From the NCBI GenBank assembly GCA_038209965.1, contig JBBQXF010000049.1, forward strand, positions 1 through 33,882: DNA of 33,882 bases, read 5' to 3'. This document shows positions 1-8,413 of the stretch, one piece after another. The stretch comes from JALONO01 sp038209965 (GTDB taxonomy: Bacteria; Bacteroidota; Bacteroidia; Cytophagales; Thermoflexibacteraceae). The notes under the pieces were generated by a model. That model searched no databases and had not been told where the DNA came from. It worked only from the letters and a program-made list of their open reading frames with translations. The position numbers were made by a program, and so were the translations under genes. How positions within the stretch are numbered: position 1 is the first letter of the stretch; each line of letters begins with the position of its first letter.

Positions 1-1923
1 AAAGCCTTGGCAGTGCGCCAAACGCAGGGCAGTGCTGACGGCGAAGTGTGGGCCTGGCATAAACTCGGCGACTTTTATTTCCAAAGCCAAGAACTGGCGC
101 TGGCAGAAGCGCAATATGTGCAATGGCTCAAAGTGCGGGAACGAGAAGGAAATCCCCAAAAAATAGCGTGGGCCCGGCGGTTCCTCATTGATTTTTATTT
201 GGCCACCGGGCAGTTGGCCCAGGCTGGGGCCGCGCACCGGGCCAGCCTGTTGGCCCGGCAAAAAGACACCCCGGCCGGTTACGTGGCTGTTCTCCGCAAT
301 GCCGCCGCCTTTTTTGGGGCCAATCAGCGGTTGGAAGAAAGTGAAAAATACTTGTTGGAAGCCTATGCGGTGGCCGAAACCAACAGGTTGGCCACTTATT
401 TGCCCGGCCTGTCCCGCTCGCTGTTTGACCTGTACGCCCGGCAATGGGCCCAAGCCAGCACCCTGTCGGTGCAAGCTGATTGGATGACAAAGCTCAAAGC
501 ATGGGAAAAACCAGCCGGGGGCGATCTCGGGACCATGTTGCTCAAATACGCCCAAGATCAAAAGCAGTCCCGGGAAGAAGCACTTTACTATGTCTTCTTG
601 GCGCTGGGCCACCGGATCGCGCTCCAAGACTCGATAAAAATCGGGTATGTGATGCCGGTTTTTCGGACTGCCAAGATCCAGCTCACCAACCCAGACCGGC
701 AGGTGAACCCGTCGGCAAAAACGTATGTGGTCCAACCCGGCGAGAACTTATATGGCATAGCCACCAGATTGGGCATAAAAATAAGTAGTTTGAAAGATTG
801 GAATAAGCTCACAACCAGCGAATTAGATTTAACAACGGGCCAGTTGCTGTTGATCGCCCCACCCGATCGCCCCTCGGATCCAATGGCCGTACGGTCATCT
901 CGGATCAGCACTGCCGCTTTAGCCGACACCTTGGCGAAATTTGCCCAGCAAAAGGAACCAACCCTGACCAAGGAAGTGGCCTATGAACTTTGGTTGACCG
1001 CTGCCCAGCTCCATGCTCAGGCGGGCGAACCGGCCAAAGCCAACCTTGAACTGGGCCAAGTCCTAAAAAAGTTTCCTTGTAAGACTTGTTTACTCCCCGA
1101 TGAAATAACCAACTTAATGGCTGACAATGAGCTGGCGGCCCGCCGCTTCCCACAGGCATTGAAGATTTACCAAGAAAATTTGCGCCTTTACTTGGACAAG
1201 GAAAAGTGGCGGCTTGTGCTGCCCCAATACGGGCGGATAGGGCGGCTGTACACGGCTTGGAGCAAAACCGACGAAGCCGAGCAAACCTATTTGGGGGTGG
1301 AACAAACCTGCCGAAAACGCAATTTTGTGCTTCCCCCGGAGCAAGCCTTTGCACTGGCCCAGTTGTACGAAAAGAAGGGCCAAAATGAGAAAGCCATTGC
1401 TTACGCCAATAAAACCCTCAAAGCTATGAACCTATTTGCCCAAGACTTGACCCGCCCCGAGTTGCTGCCCAGTCCGGCCACGGAAGCGGTTGCGCTGCTG
1501 CGCCGGCTTGTCCAGCCCATCGGGGCCATGGATACCGAAAATGCGGAGTTTGTGATCCATACCACCGGCGAGACCGAAACGCTGGAAAGCATTGGCAAAC
1601 TATATGATGTATCGGTCGAGTGCCTTTATGACTGGAATTTTGTCCCATCGCCGGTGCTGGCCAAGGGGAGCAGGGTGAAGGTTTGCCGCCGGGCCGATTG
1701 GCAACGGGTCGATGATCCCGAGCATCCCCTACCCGGCAATCAGCCAGTCGTCTATAAAGTCAAGGAAGGACAAACCCTGACCATGGTGGCCAGAATCCAC
1801 AAAGTTGAGCTAGCTCAGTTGCACCAATGGAACCGCGAAACTGCCGCCACTCCCGACTACTTGCAGCCCAATACCGAAGTAATTGTTGGCTGGGTGTTCA
1901 AGCAGTGCAGTTGCGGAAAATAA
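1..1923 (+). CDS. TPR and LysM repeat protein, 5' end outside window
   Basis: The reading frame is open from the first base, so the protein is cut at its N-terminus; the TTG at 7 is probably not the true start. The visible ~640 residues hold two blocks of helical TPR-like repeats (about residues 15-230 and 300-480) and three LysM-like modules. The first LysM begins near residue 240 (YVVQPGENLYGIATRLG), the second near 515 (FVIHTTGETETLESIGKLY) and the third near 581 (VVYKVKEGQTLTMVARIHK). LysM modules bind peptidoglycan or related glycans, and TPRs bind proteins, so an envelope scaffold role is likely but inferred. No catalytic domain is visible. Any signal peptide would lie upstream. The gene ends with TAA and is followed by a ~470-base gap. 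Domain calls are firm; the function is not. Confidence 0.8.
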   Translation, partial: KALAVRQTQGSADGEVWAWHKLGDFYFQSQELALAEAQYVQWLKVREREGNPQKIAWARRFLIDFYLATGQLAQAGAAHRASLLARQKDTPAGYVAVLRNAAAFFGANQRLEESEKYLLEAYAVAETNRLATYLPGLSRSLFDLYARQWAQASTLSVQADWMTKLKAWEKPAGGDLGTMLLKYAQDQKQSREEALYYVFLALGHRIALQDSIKIGYVMPVFRTAKIQLTNPDRQVNPSAKTYVVQPGENLYGIATRLGIKISSLKDWNKLTTSELDLTTGQLLLIAPPDRPSDPMAVRSSRISTAALADTLAKFAQQKEPTLTKEVAYELWLTAAQLHAQAGEPAKANLELGQVLKKFPCKTCLLPDEITNLMADNELAARRFPQALKIYQENLRLYLDKEKWRLVLPQYGRIGRLYTAWSKTDEAEQTYLGVEQTCRKRNFVLPPEQAFALAQLYEKKGQNEKAIAYANKTLKAMNLFAQDLTRPELLPSPATEAVALLRRLVQPIGAMDTENAEFVIHTTGETETLESIGKLYDVSVECLYDWNFVPSPVLAKGSRVKVCRRADWQRVDDPEHPLPGNQPVVYKVKEGQTLTMVARIHKVELAQLHQWNRETAATPDYLQPNTEVIVGWVFKQCSCGK

Positions 1924-2392
1924 ATTAGCTAAAAAAGTTAAAAATGAAATGCCATAAAGGGCTGGTTTGCAACCATGAACAACGGGTTTATAAAATTTAA
2001 CTGCCAAAGTCTTGTTTTCAAACGGGACACTTGAGCAATAAATTTGTTTTTGGCGCGAACCTTGTCAGGTGAAACAAAAAAGTTGAACAATACATGTTTT
2101 GGAAAGTTATAGCAACGAAGTTTATTTGTTAATTAAGTAGATTAAAGTGGAAGGGAACTCTCGATCTTCGGGAGTTTCATTTAATTTTTTGGGCCGCCCC
2201 TTTATTGCGCCAAGGTGAAAATGGTTGGGGATTGGTACAGTAATCATTTTCCAAGGGTTGGCCCATTTTGCTGATCGATCAACCGCTTTGACTGAGTAGG
2301 CCTCCTTGCCTTTACCTTGCTTTCCACAAAGGTTTTCTTCTTGCCGTAAAATTATTAACTTGCTCGCTGTATTTCCAAGTTATCGCTGCACA
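1924..2392. other. Intergenic gap, no gene seen
   Basis: About 470 bases, AT-richer than the flanking genes. It holds a terminator-like hairpin at 2156-2176 and a second imperfect stem (2217-2226 pairing with 2242-2251, one G-T pair, 15-base loop). No convincing ORF or tRNA is visible. The promoter of the following secreted protein should lie here, but no clean TAnnTTTG element stands out. Confidence 0.6.
2156..2176 (+). terminator. Hairpin with T-rich tail
   Basis: AACTCTCGA (2156-2164) pairs with TCGGGAGTT (2168-2176), with one G-T pair and a 3-base loop. It is followed by a T-rich stretch that includes six consecutive T. It could terminate the TPR/LysM transcript about 230 bases after its stop codon. 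The distance makes the call uncertain. Confidence 0.4.
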
Positions 2393-3676
2393 ATGAAAAA
2401 AATATCAATCTTACTGGGGCTTTTTGTCATTGCCTCGGTGGCCCACGCCCAACAAAACCGGAACGATTCCCTCACTTTTCTATTCCGCCAATTGTCGGCC
2501 AATATGGACGTTATGAAGCGGATGGATGCCCAGCGCAGAACTGACAGCACCCGGATTGTGGAGCTCCAAAAGGCGCTTGGCGATCAGGCGACCACTTTTG
2601 GCTCCACGGTGAACGCAGTGGATATGCGGGTGCGAGAGTTTGATCAGCGCATGAAAATCACCGATCGGGATCGGTACGCCATTATCAGCAAAAACTTGAT
2701 CAACTCGGTGGAGCTGTTCGATATGCTCAACCAGCGCCTCAACATCCTGGAAGCCATCAACCAGATTGAAGATTATCAGGCCATCCTGATCAACCTGAAC
2801 AACCCGGCAAATGAGGATTTGGGATTTTCCTACAACAAGAAAGTCTCCATGATGATGGACCAGTACATTGCGGCCAACACCAAGCGGGATCGGCCCAAGA
2901 TCCTGGAAGCTGCCAAAATCGTATTGGAAAGCCCGATCATGAGAACCATTGGCGGGCCGATCGCGGCCCCGATCATGGGCGTGAGCAATGCACTATTGGG
3001 CTTCGCCACTTCGCTGTTTGTAAGCCGGACCGATGTTAGCCAAGAAAACTTGGTCAAATTTCGGGACGACCTCAACAAGTTTACCCAGTACTATGTCCGT
3101 TTAAACGATCTGAACCGGACTTTTGCCCTCAATGTGAACAACTACCAAGTCCAAACGGGCAACTTGCAAACCAAGCTCAAGGATTTTGTGGCACAAAATA
3201 TCCAAGCAATTGGCACCAAACTGGATCCAAACGAAGAGAAACGGGCCGGTTCCTCGGCTGCCTACTTGACCACCCTGTTCAACACGTACAACGCCAATTC
3301 GGTGCGCAACTACTTGGCTAGTCTGGAGCGCGGGGCAATGGAAAATGGCCAAGTCAACTACAACAAATTGGTGCGCAGCGGCAACTTGGTGGACATGAAC
3401 AAACGCGTGAGTGAAGTTATTTTCCTCTACAAAGAATTTGAATATTTATACTCGCAGTACATCTCGATGTTGGAAAAAAACAACCGGGAGATGCTCGTAG
3501 TGCTGCAAGAAGTTTCGGCCAACCGCCTGAGTGATGACAACTCGAAAGTGAAAGTACAAATGGATCGGTTGGAGAAAGAGAAAAATACGGCCATTGATGC
3601 GATTAACAAAGCCATCAACTTGCCAAGGCTCAAAGCTGTAGTGGATCAATTGGATACTTTTTATCCATCTCTGTAA
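2393..3676 (+). CDS. Secreted coiled-coil protein with central hydrophobic segment
   Basis: The start is set at the ATG at 2393 because it opens a clear signal peptide (MKKISILLGLFVIASVAHAQ); the frame is open further upstream to a TTG at 2306, but that would bury the signal. The mature protein (427 aa with signal) is almost entirely predicted helix with heptad-like patterns. A Gly/Ala/Ile-rich hydrophobic stretch lies near residues 181-211 (for example GGPIAAPIMGVSNALLGF), flanked by long charged helices. I do not recognise the family. The outline of helices around a central hydrophobic segment recalls alpha-helical pore-forming proteins or membrane-associated coiled coils, but this is shape only. 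It stands alone: a long gap precedes it and convergent pyrR follows. Confidence 0.75.
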   Translation: MKKISILLGLFVIASVAHAQQNRNDSLTFLFRQLSANMDVMKRMDAQRRTDSTRIVELQKALGDQATTFGSTVNAVDMRVREFDQRMKITDRDRYAIISKNLINSVELFDMLNQRLNILEAINQIEDYQAILINLNNPANEDLGFSYNKKVSMMMDQYIAANTKRDRPKILEAAKIVLESPIMRTIGGPIAAPIMGVSNALLGFATSLFVSRTDVSQENLVKFRDDLNKFTQYYVRLNDLNRTFALNVNNYQVQTGNLQTKLKDFVAQNIQAIGTKLDPNEEKRAGSSAAYLTTLFNTYNANSVRNYLASLERGAMENGQVNYNKLVRSGNLVDMNKRVSEVIFLYKEFEYLYSQYISMLEKNNREMLVVLQEVSANRLSDDNSKVKVQMDRLEKEKNTAIDAINKAINLPRLKAVVDQLDTFYPSL

Positions 3677-3696
3677 ATTTGGCCAGTAAATGACTG

Positions 3697-3728
3697 CGCG
3701 TGTGGGCAAGCCCTGTGCCCCATACGCG
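3697..3728. terminator. Hairpin between convergent genes
   Basis: CGCGTGTGGG (3697-3706) pairs with CCCATACGCG (3719-3728) with one G-T pair and a 12-base loop. It fills the short space between the stop of the secreted coiled-coil gene and the stop of pyrR, so it may act in both directions. Neither side has a strong T run. Confidence 0.45.
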
Positions 3729-4268
3729 TTATTCGTTCACCAGCCAAATGGCATCTTGGCCAGTGCCTTGTTCGGTCCATTCCACCATTACCCGTTGCGA
3801 CTGGATGGTGTTCACCGTTCGGCCGATATAGTTGGCTTGTACTGGCAAATCGCGGCTATAGACCCGATCCACCAAGACCAACAGTTCAACCTTTAACGGG
3901 CGGCCATATTCGCTCAACGCGGAGAGCGCGGCCCGGATGGTACGGCCGGTGTAGAGAACGTCGTCGATGAGGATCACTTTCTTTTTCTCGGTCAAAAATG
4001 GCATCAAGGTTTGGCTGGCCTTGAGTGGTTCGGGCCGGTGCCGAAAATCATCGCGGTAGAAAGTAGTGTCGAGGTAGCCGATGGGCACTTGGATTTTGAG
4101 CAGCGCGTCCAGCCGTTGCTTGATCCGGTCGGCAAAGAAACGGCCGCGCGGCTGCATGCCCACCAGGACCGTGCCCCGAAAATCGCCGTGGTTTTCGATC
4201 AATTGTTGGCACAGGCGGTTCATTGTCAGATCCAACAAGGCGCCATTCAGCAGAGACATTTTTTCCAT
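3729..4268 (-). CDS. pyrR: PyrR-type uracil phosphoribosyltransferase / pyr regulator
   Basis: A 179-residue type I phosphoribosyltransferase. The PRPP-binding signature is VILIDDVLYTGRTIRAAL at roughly residues 98-115. Upstream of it are MQPRGRFFADRI and GYLDTTFYRDDF, and the C-terminal part DRVYSRDLPVQANYIGRTV matches the PyrR pattern closely. Known PyrR proteins convert uracil and PRPP to UMP; in Firmicutes they also bind pyr mRNA and cause attenuation. No pyr attenuator or pyrimidine operon is next to it here, so salvage is the safer role and RNA regulation is unproven. The start could also be the Met at residue 4. It is divergent from msrB. pyrE lies about 25 kb away on the same strand. 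Confidence 0.9.
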   Translation of the reverse strand: MEKMSLLNGALLDLTMNRLCQQLIENHGDFRGTVLVGMQPRGRFFADRIKQRLDALLKIQVPIGYLDTTFYRDDFRHRPEPLKASQTLMPFLTEKKKVILIDDVLYTGRTIRAALSALSEYGRPLKVELLVLVDRVYSRDLPVQANYIGRTVNTIQSQRVMVEWTEQGTGQDAIWLVNE

Positions 4269-4403
4269 CTCACAAATTTGGGAATTTTTTTGGGATTATT
4301 ACTTACATTTAGCCCGTTCCCGAAAGGTGTTAAAAAGTATCAAAACCTTGACCATTGGAACACTTCGATAGTATAAGGGGTTAACAGATCAAATTCATAA
4401 AAC

Positions 4404-4943
4404 ATGAGAAACATAGGATTATTGGTTTTGAGCCTGTTTGTGTGCAATTGTACCAGTGGGCAACAAAAAAATACCACCTCCCAACAACCATCCACCAACA
4501 CCACGATGATCGACAAAAGCAATACCACCACCCCGATTGAGCGGGTGGAAAAAACCGACGCCGAGTGGCGCAAGTCGCTCACGCCCGAGCAATATGAAAT
4601 TTTGCGGCAAAAGGGCACTGAGCGGCCGTACACTGGCAAACTATTGAACAACAAAGCGGAAGGCGTTTATAGTTGCGCGGCTTGCGGTTTTGAACTCTTC
4701 ACTTCCCAGCAAAAATTCGACTCGCACTGCGGTTGGCCCAGCTTTTACGACGCGGTGGACAAAGGCCGGATCAAGTACGTGACCGATGTGACCCACGGCA
4801 TGAAACGCACCGAAATCATGTGTGCCCGTTGCGATGGCCACTTGGGCCACGTTTTTGATGATGGCCCCTTGCCCACTGGGCAGCGGTATTGCGTCAATTC
4901 AGTGTCTATTGACTTCAAAAAAGTAGAGGTAACCAACAAATAA
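4404..4943 (+). CDS. msrB: Peptide-methionine (R)-S-oxide reductase, exported form
   Basis: A SelR-domain protein of 179 aa that reduces the R form of methionine sulfoxide in proteins. Two zinc-site CxxC motifs are visible (CAAC and CARC). HCGWPSFY and GHLGHVFDDGP are family signatures, and the catalytic Cys lies in RYCVNSVSIDF. The N-terminus is a hydrophobic signal with Cys near positions 14 and 16, followed by a Ser/Thr/Asn-rich linker, so it is probably a lipoprotein or periplasmic enzyme, although the lipobox is not canonical. No resolving msrA is adjacent. The ~135-base region shared with pyrR should hold divergent promoters. Confidence 0.93.
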   Translation: MRNIGLLVLSLFVCNCTSGQQKNTTSQQPSTNTTMIDKSNTTTPIERVEKTDAEWRKSLTPEQYEILRQKGTERPYTGKLLNNKAEGVYSCAACGFELFTSQQKFDSHCGWPSFYDAVDKGRIKYVTDVTHGMKRTEIMCARCDGHLGHVFDDGPLPTGQRYCVNSVSIDFKKVEVTNK

Positions 4944-5101
4944 AAGCGTAATTTAGCGAAACACCCAAATATTTTTATTTCCCCAAAACCTACAGGTAAC
5001 AACTCCGTATAATCGATTAAATTCAGGCATAGCTGACCGCCCAATAAGGCAAGCCGCAATGATTTTGAATCGTATTTCGTCAAATTTAACTTATCAAAAA
5101 T

Positions 5102-5296
5102 ATGAAACTTGTCCGTTCAGTTGAGCATAAAATGATTTCAGGGGTTTGTGGTGGCCTAGGTGAAACCTTTGGCATTGATGCGGCCATTATCCGCATCCTG
5201 TTTGTCGTTTGTACTTTCTTTGGGGTTGGGATGCCCATCATCCTTTATATCATCTTATCGGTGGCATTGCCCAAGGAGAGTTATTGGGAAGTCTAA
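5102..5296 (+). CDS. PspC-domain small membrane protein
   Basis: A 64-residue protein with a complete PspC domain: basic N-terminus (MKLVRSVEHKMISGVCGGL), then GETFGIDAAIIRILFVV, and one hydrophobic span ending IILYIILSVALPKE. PspC proteins sit in the inner membrane and, in enterobacteria, take part in the phage shock stress response. In Bacteroidota such stand-alone PspC proteins are common, and their partner is usually unknown. No pspA or regulator is nearby. The gene is followed immediately by the long perfect inverted repeat. Confidence 0.85.
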   Translation: MKLVRSVEHKMISGVCGGLGETFGIDAAIIRILFVVCTFFGVGMPIILYIILSVALPKESYWEV

Positions 5297-5323
5297 ATCT
5301 GGGCAGGTCTACCATTTTTATAA

Positions 5324-5382
5324 CACCAACCAATCGCCGTTGGGTAAAGTCCAAGACTTTACCCAACGGCGATTGGTTGGTG
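5324..5382. repeat. Perfect 28-bp inverted repeat with 3-base loop
   Basis: Left arm 5324-5351, loop CAA at 5352-5354, right arm 5355-5382; all 28 positions pair. The arm begins CACCAACCAATCGCC and ends GGGTAAAGTC. It lies between the stop of the PspC gene and the stop of the convergent thioredoxin gene, the usual place for a shared terminator. However, no T run follows on either strand, and the stem is unusually long. It may be a terminator hairpin, a small mobile element remnant or a cruciform-forming site. Confidence 0.9.
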
Positions 5383-5397
5383 GCGCCAATGGAAAAC

Positions 5398-6174
5398 TTA
5401 TTTCATGGTGGCCAAGTGGACCACAACCCCTTCCGTCCCTTCTTTAGACAGGAGCATTTCCCTATACGTGAGGGCCGCCCGGTGAGAATTGAATGGCCCA
5501 AGAATGAGTTTATACACGGTCCCCCCCTTCAGTTCGTCCACATGAACCAAGATGTTGCGGTGAAACTTTTTTTGTAACTCATTGGCTTGCCGCAGCAAAC
5601 CGTCATAATTTTCAAACACGCCCACTTGGAGGCCATATCCCTCGGAAGGCAGGGCCTCGAACGAAAATTTGTAAAGTCCTTTGCCAACCGGATCCAAATT
5701 TCCGCTCATGGGGGGGTCATCGTTCAAGTAAAGGTACTGGCCCGTTGGCTCGCCCTTAAAACTAACGTTCCGCTTAAGGGTGGCCATGAGTTGCTTGGGG
5801 GTTTGGTAACCGTCCATTCTCTCCATCACTTTGCCCTGCGGGGTGAGGACGACGAACATCGGGAAAAAATAGACGTTGTAGTATTTGGCCAGTTTTTTGC
5901 CCTCCGAAATCGTTGACTCGGCATCAATCCGGTAGCCAATGTATTCTTGTTGGGCAAATGCCACCAAGCTGGGATCTTTTAACGCTTCATTGTTGATTTT
6001 TCGGCACGGCTGGCACCAATTCGTGTAGAAGTACAAAAAGATTGGTTTGTTCTCCTTACGGCCCTTGGCCAACAATTCGTTGTATGAACCACTGAAAAAC
6101 TGGAAAGAATCTTGGGCCATGGCCATGCTCGCCGCAAAGCTCCAAAGGCCGATCACTAAAAAGGCGCGTTTCAT
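5398..6174 (-). CDS. Periplasmic thioredoxin-fold protein with C-terminal SPOR domain
   Basis: 258 aa. Residues 1-21 form a signal peptide (ends AASMAMAQ). Residues ~25-135 form a thioredoxin fold with the active site WCQPC (Cys54, Cys57) and the cis-proline in YFFPMF (Pro105). After a linker, residues ~179-255 read as a SPOR domain (GYGLQVGVFENYDGLL and VYKLILGPFNSHRAAL). Thioredoxin-like proteins of this kind reduce or exchange disulfides outside the cytoplasm; SPOR domains bind denuded glycan strands of septal peptidoglycan. Together they suggest a redox protein targeted to cell-wall remodelling sites, which is inference. It lies about 60 bases downstream of the rhodanese gene on the same strand and is probably cotranscribed. 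Confidence 0.85.
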   Translation of the reverse strand: MKRAFLVIGLWSFAASMAMAQDSFQFFSGSYNELLAKGRKENKPIFLYFYTNWCQPCRKINNEALKDPSLVAFAQQEYIGYRIDAESTISEGKKLAKYYNVYFFPMFVVLTPQGKVMERMDGYQTPKQLMATLKRNVSFKGEPTGQYLYLNDDPPMSGNLDPVGKGLYKFSFEALPSEGYGLQVGVFENYDGLLRQANELQKKFHRNILVHVDELKGGTVYKLILGPFNSHRAALTYREMLLSKEGTEGVVVHLATMK

Positions 6175-6234
6175 GTTTTGTTGTTTTAGGCTACCAAAAA
6201 TGAAGCATTAGGGCCAAGTCACCCAATTGATGGG

Positions 6235-6552
6235 TCAATAATCAACCGGGAAGCCAGCCGAGGCCAGTTCTTGGAACCCGCCCACGTTGTAGGCCGCAGT
6301 AAACCCAGCATCGACCATCAACTGGGCCGATTTGCCGCTCCGGTTGCCCGAGCCACAATACAGGTAATAGGTCTGGTTCTTGTCCAAGTTCTCAAACTCT
6401 TGGCCAAACACCCCGCCCAAAAAATCCAAATTGGTTGATCCCTCCAAGTGGCCGCCCTCATATTCGGCTGGGGTGCGTACGTCAAGGATGGTTCCGGGAG
6501 CTTCAATCAATTTTTCCCGGAATTCTCCCGGGGCAAGTCGGATCACGTTCAT
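6235..6552 (-). CDS. Rhodanese-like sulfurtransferase
   Basis: A single rhodanese domain of 105 aa, the normal size for the GlpE/PspE-like class. Conserved parts are ILDVRTPAEYEGGHLEGSTN near the start and the active-site loop YCGSGNRSGKSA with the persulfide-forming Cys. There is no signal peptide, so the protein is predicted cytoplasmic. These proteins carry sulfane sulfur between donors and acceptors. It precedes the thioredoxin-SPOR gene, which may be one transcript; a link between sulfur transfer and envelope redox is possible but not shown. Confidence 0.9.
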   Translation of the reverse strand: MNVIRLAPGEFREKLIEAPGTILDVRTPAEYEGGHLEGSTNLDFLGGVFGQEFENLDKNQTYYLYCGSGNRSGKSAQLMVDAGFTAAYNVGGFQELASAGFPVDY

Positions 6553-6839
6553 GTCTCCAATTATCTAAAGTGGCCAATCGCGTTTCTTGCCGGGGCCCGT
6601 TGGCTGGGGCAAGCAATCGCGGTTAGGAATGCAATTACGTAAAGATTGGGCAGATTTGCAAGGGGTACGGCCCAGATTTCATTGGGCGCTGGCATTGGAG
6701 AAGCTGCAAAATTTCAACTTTTTTGTTTTTTGGTTTGATTTCCGCCAACTTTCTCCCTAAATTGGCCAAAACCAAGGAAAGAAGCATTGAAGTGTGCTGG
6801 CTTTTTCCTAAAATTGGCAAATTATTCCCAGATCGGCCC

Positions 6840-8264
6840 ATGAACTACGAGAACTATCAACCCGGCGACTTTTTCGATGAAATGTTTGCCGCAGATGGCA
6901 GCGTCCGCGAGAGTTACGATACATTCAAAGATCTGACCCAGCACATTTCTTTAGAGGAGATGCAACGACTGCAATTTGCCGCCGAGCGATCGCTCATGTC
7001 CATGGGCATTACCTTCAATGTATATAACGATTCCGGCGGCACCGAGCGCATCATGCCCCTTGACATTGTCCCCAGGATTATTGCGGCCAAAGAATGGGAC
7101 AGCTTGGTCAAAGGGTTGGAGCAGCGGATCCGGGCACTCAACTTGTTCATCAACGACGTTTACAACGAGCAAAAAGTATTTCGGGATGGGGTAGTGCCCA
7201 AAGAGCTGATCTTGTCGAGCAAATGTTTTCTGCCCCCCTGCTTGGGCGTCACCCCGCCCAAGGGTATTTGGTGCCACATCACTGGCACCGATCTGATCCG
7301 GGATCAGGCGGGGGTTTTCCGGGTGCTGGAAGACAACCTGCGGTGCCCATCGGGCGTGTCGTACATGCTCGAGAACCGGGAAGTACTCAAGCGTACCTTC
7401 CCCGAAATATTTGACCAGCTGTCGGTCCGGCCTGTCAACGGCTACCCAATCAAACTGTTGGAAATGCTGGAATACATCTCGGATCGGCCCGACCCCAACG
7501 TGGTGGTGCTCACGCCGGGTATTTATAATTCGGCCTATTTTGAACATTCCTATCTGGCCCTGCAAATGGGAGTCGAACTGGTACAAAATTCCGATCTGGT
7601 AGTCAAAAACGGTTTTGTTTACACGCGCACCACCAGCGGCCTGCAACGGGTCGATGTGATTTACCGCCGGATCGACGATACGTTCTTGGATCCCTTGGCG
7701 TTCAACCCCGACTCCATGCTGGGCGTGCCCGGCCTGTTCGAGGTTTATAAAAAGGGCCGGGTAGCCCTGGCCAATGCTCCGGGTACGGGAGTGGCCGATG
7801 ATAAAGTGATCTACTCCTATGTGCCCAAACTCATTGAGTATTACTTGGCCGAACAAGCCATTCTTCCCAATGTAGAGACTTACTTGTGCGAAGATGCCAA
7901 AGACATGGAATATGTGCTGGCCAACATCGCGCAACTGGTGGTAAAAGAAGCCAATGAAGCGGGCGGTTATGGAATGTTGATTGGCCCCAAGGCCGACAAG
8001 GCCGAGCATGACTTGTTCCGAAAAAAAATCGTGGGCAATCCACGAAATTACATTGCCCAGCCCACCATCCAATTGTCGCGGGTGCCCACCATCACCAACG
8101 ACGGCTACGAAGGCCGGCACGTGGATTTGCGTCCCTATATTTTGTACGGCAAGGATATTTCGGTGATTCCCGGCGGTCTCACCCGGGTCGCGTTGCGCAA
8201 AGGCTCATTGGTGGTCAACTCCTCGCAGGGCGGGGGCAGCAAGGACACTTGGGTACTTTATTGA
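6840..8264 (+). CDS. Circularly permuted ATP-grasp type 2 family protein
   Basis: 474 aa from the ATG at 6840; the frame is open upstream, but the sequence from MNYENYQPGDFFDEMF matches the usual start of the family. It has the family's long N-terminal region (QRIRALNLFINDVY, GTDLIRDQAGVFRVLEDN, RCPSGVSYMLENR) and C-terminal ATP-grasp parts (VVKEANEAGGYGMLIGP, RHVDLRPYILYG, LTRVALRKGSLVVNSSQGG). Members (old names DUF404/DUF407) are thought to be ATP-dependent ligases and are usually encoded beside an alpha-E (DUF403) protein and a transglutaminase-like protease. Neither is visible here: the next gene is trxB. The substrate is unknown. Confidence 0.9.
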   Translation: MNYENYQPGDFFDEMFAADGSVRESYDTFKDLTQHISLEEMQRLQFAAERSLMSMGITFNVYNDSGGTERIMPLDIVPRIIAAKEWDSLVKGLEQRIRALNLFINDVYNEQKVFRDGVVPKELILSSKCFLPPCLGVTPPKGIWCHITGTDLIRDQAGVFRVLEDNLRCPSGVSYMLENREVLKRTFPEIFDQLSVRPVNGYPIKLLEMLEYISDRPDPNVVVLTPGIYNSAYFEHSYLALQMGVELVQNSDLVVKNGFVYTRTTSGLQRVDVIYRRIDDTFLDPLAFNPDSMLGVPGLFEVYKKGRVALANAPGTGVADDKVIYSYVPKLIEYYLAEQAILPNVETYLCEDAKDMEYVLANIAQLVVKEANEAGGYGMLIGPKADKAEHDLFRKKIVGNPRNYIAQPTIQLSRVPTITNDGYEGRHVDLRPYILYGKDISVIPGGLTRVALRKGSLVVNSSQGGGSKDTWVLY

Positions 8265-8309
8265 TCCCATTCGGACTGAGCTGCCCTTTTTTCGCCACTT
8301 GAAAAGTCG

Positions 8310-8317
8310 TAACTTTG
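8310..8317 (+). promoter_or_regulatory. Candidate -7 promoter element of trxB
   Basis: TAACTTTG matches the Bacteroidota -7 consensus TAnnTTTG exactly. A T-rich stretch 19-20 bases upstream could serve as the -33 element. This gives a leader of roughly 90 bases before the trxB ATG at 8414. Confidence 0.5.
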
Positions 8318-8413
8318 CTGCGCCCCATCGCCAAGTATTTTGGTGGATGGTGGGCCATTTCAATTTTGTTTTTACTGCACTGGTGTTCCAGTTGCATCAC
8401 ATACTGCTCAACC

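Noticed and set aside
6951..8120. 389-aa open frame on the minus strand opposite the ATP-grasp gene
   Set aside because: It mirrors a strongly supported gene, is rich in His/Gly/Gln and has no motif; it is a shadow of codon bias.
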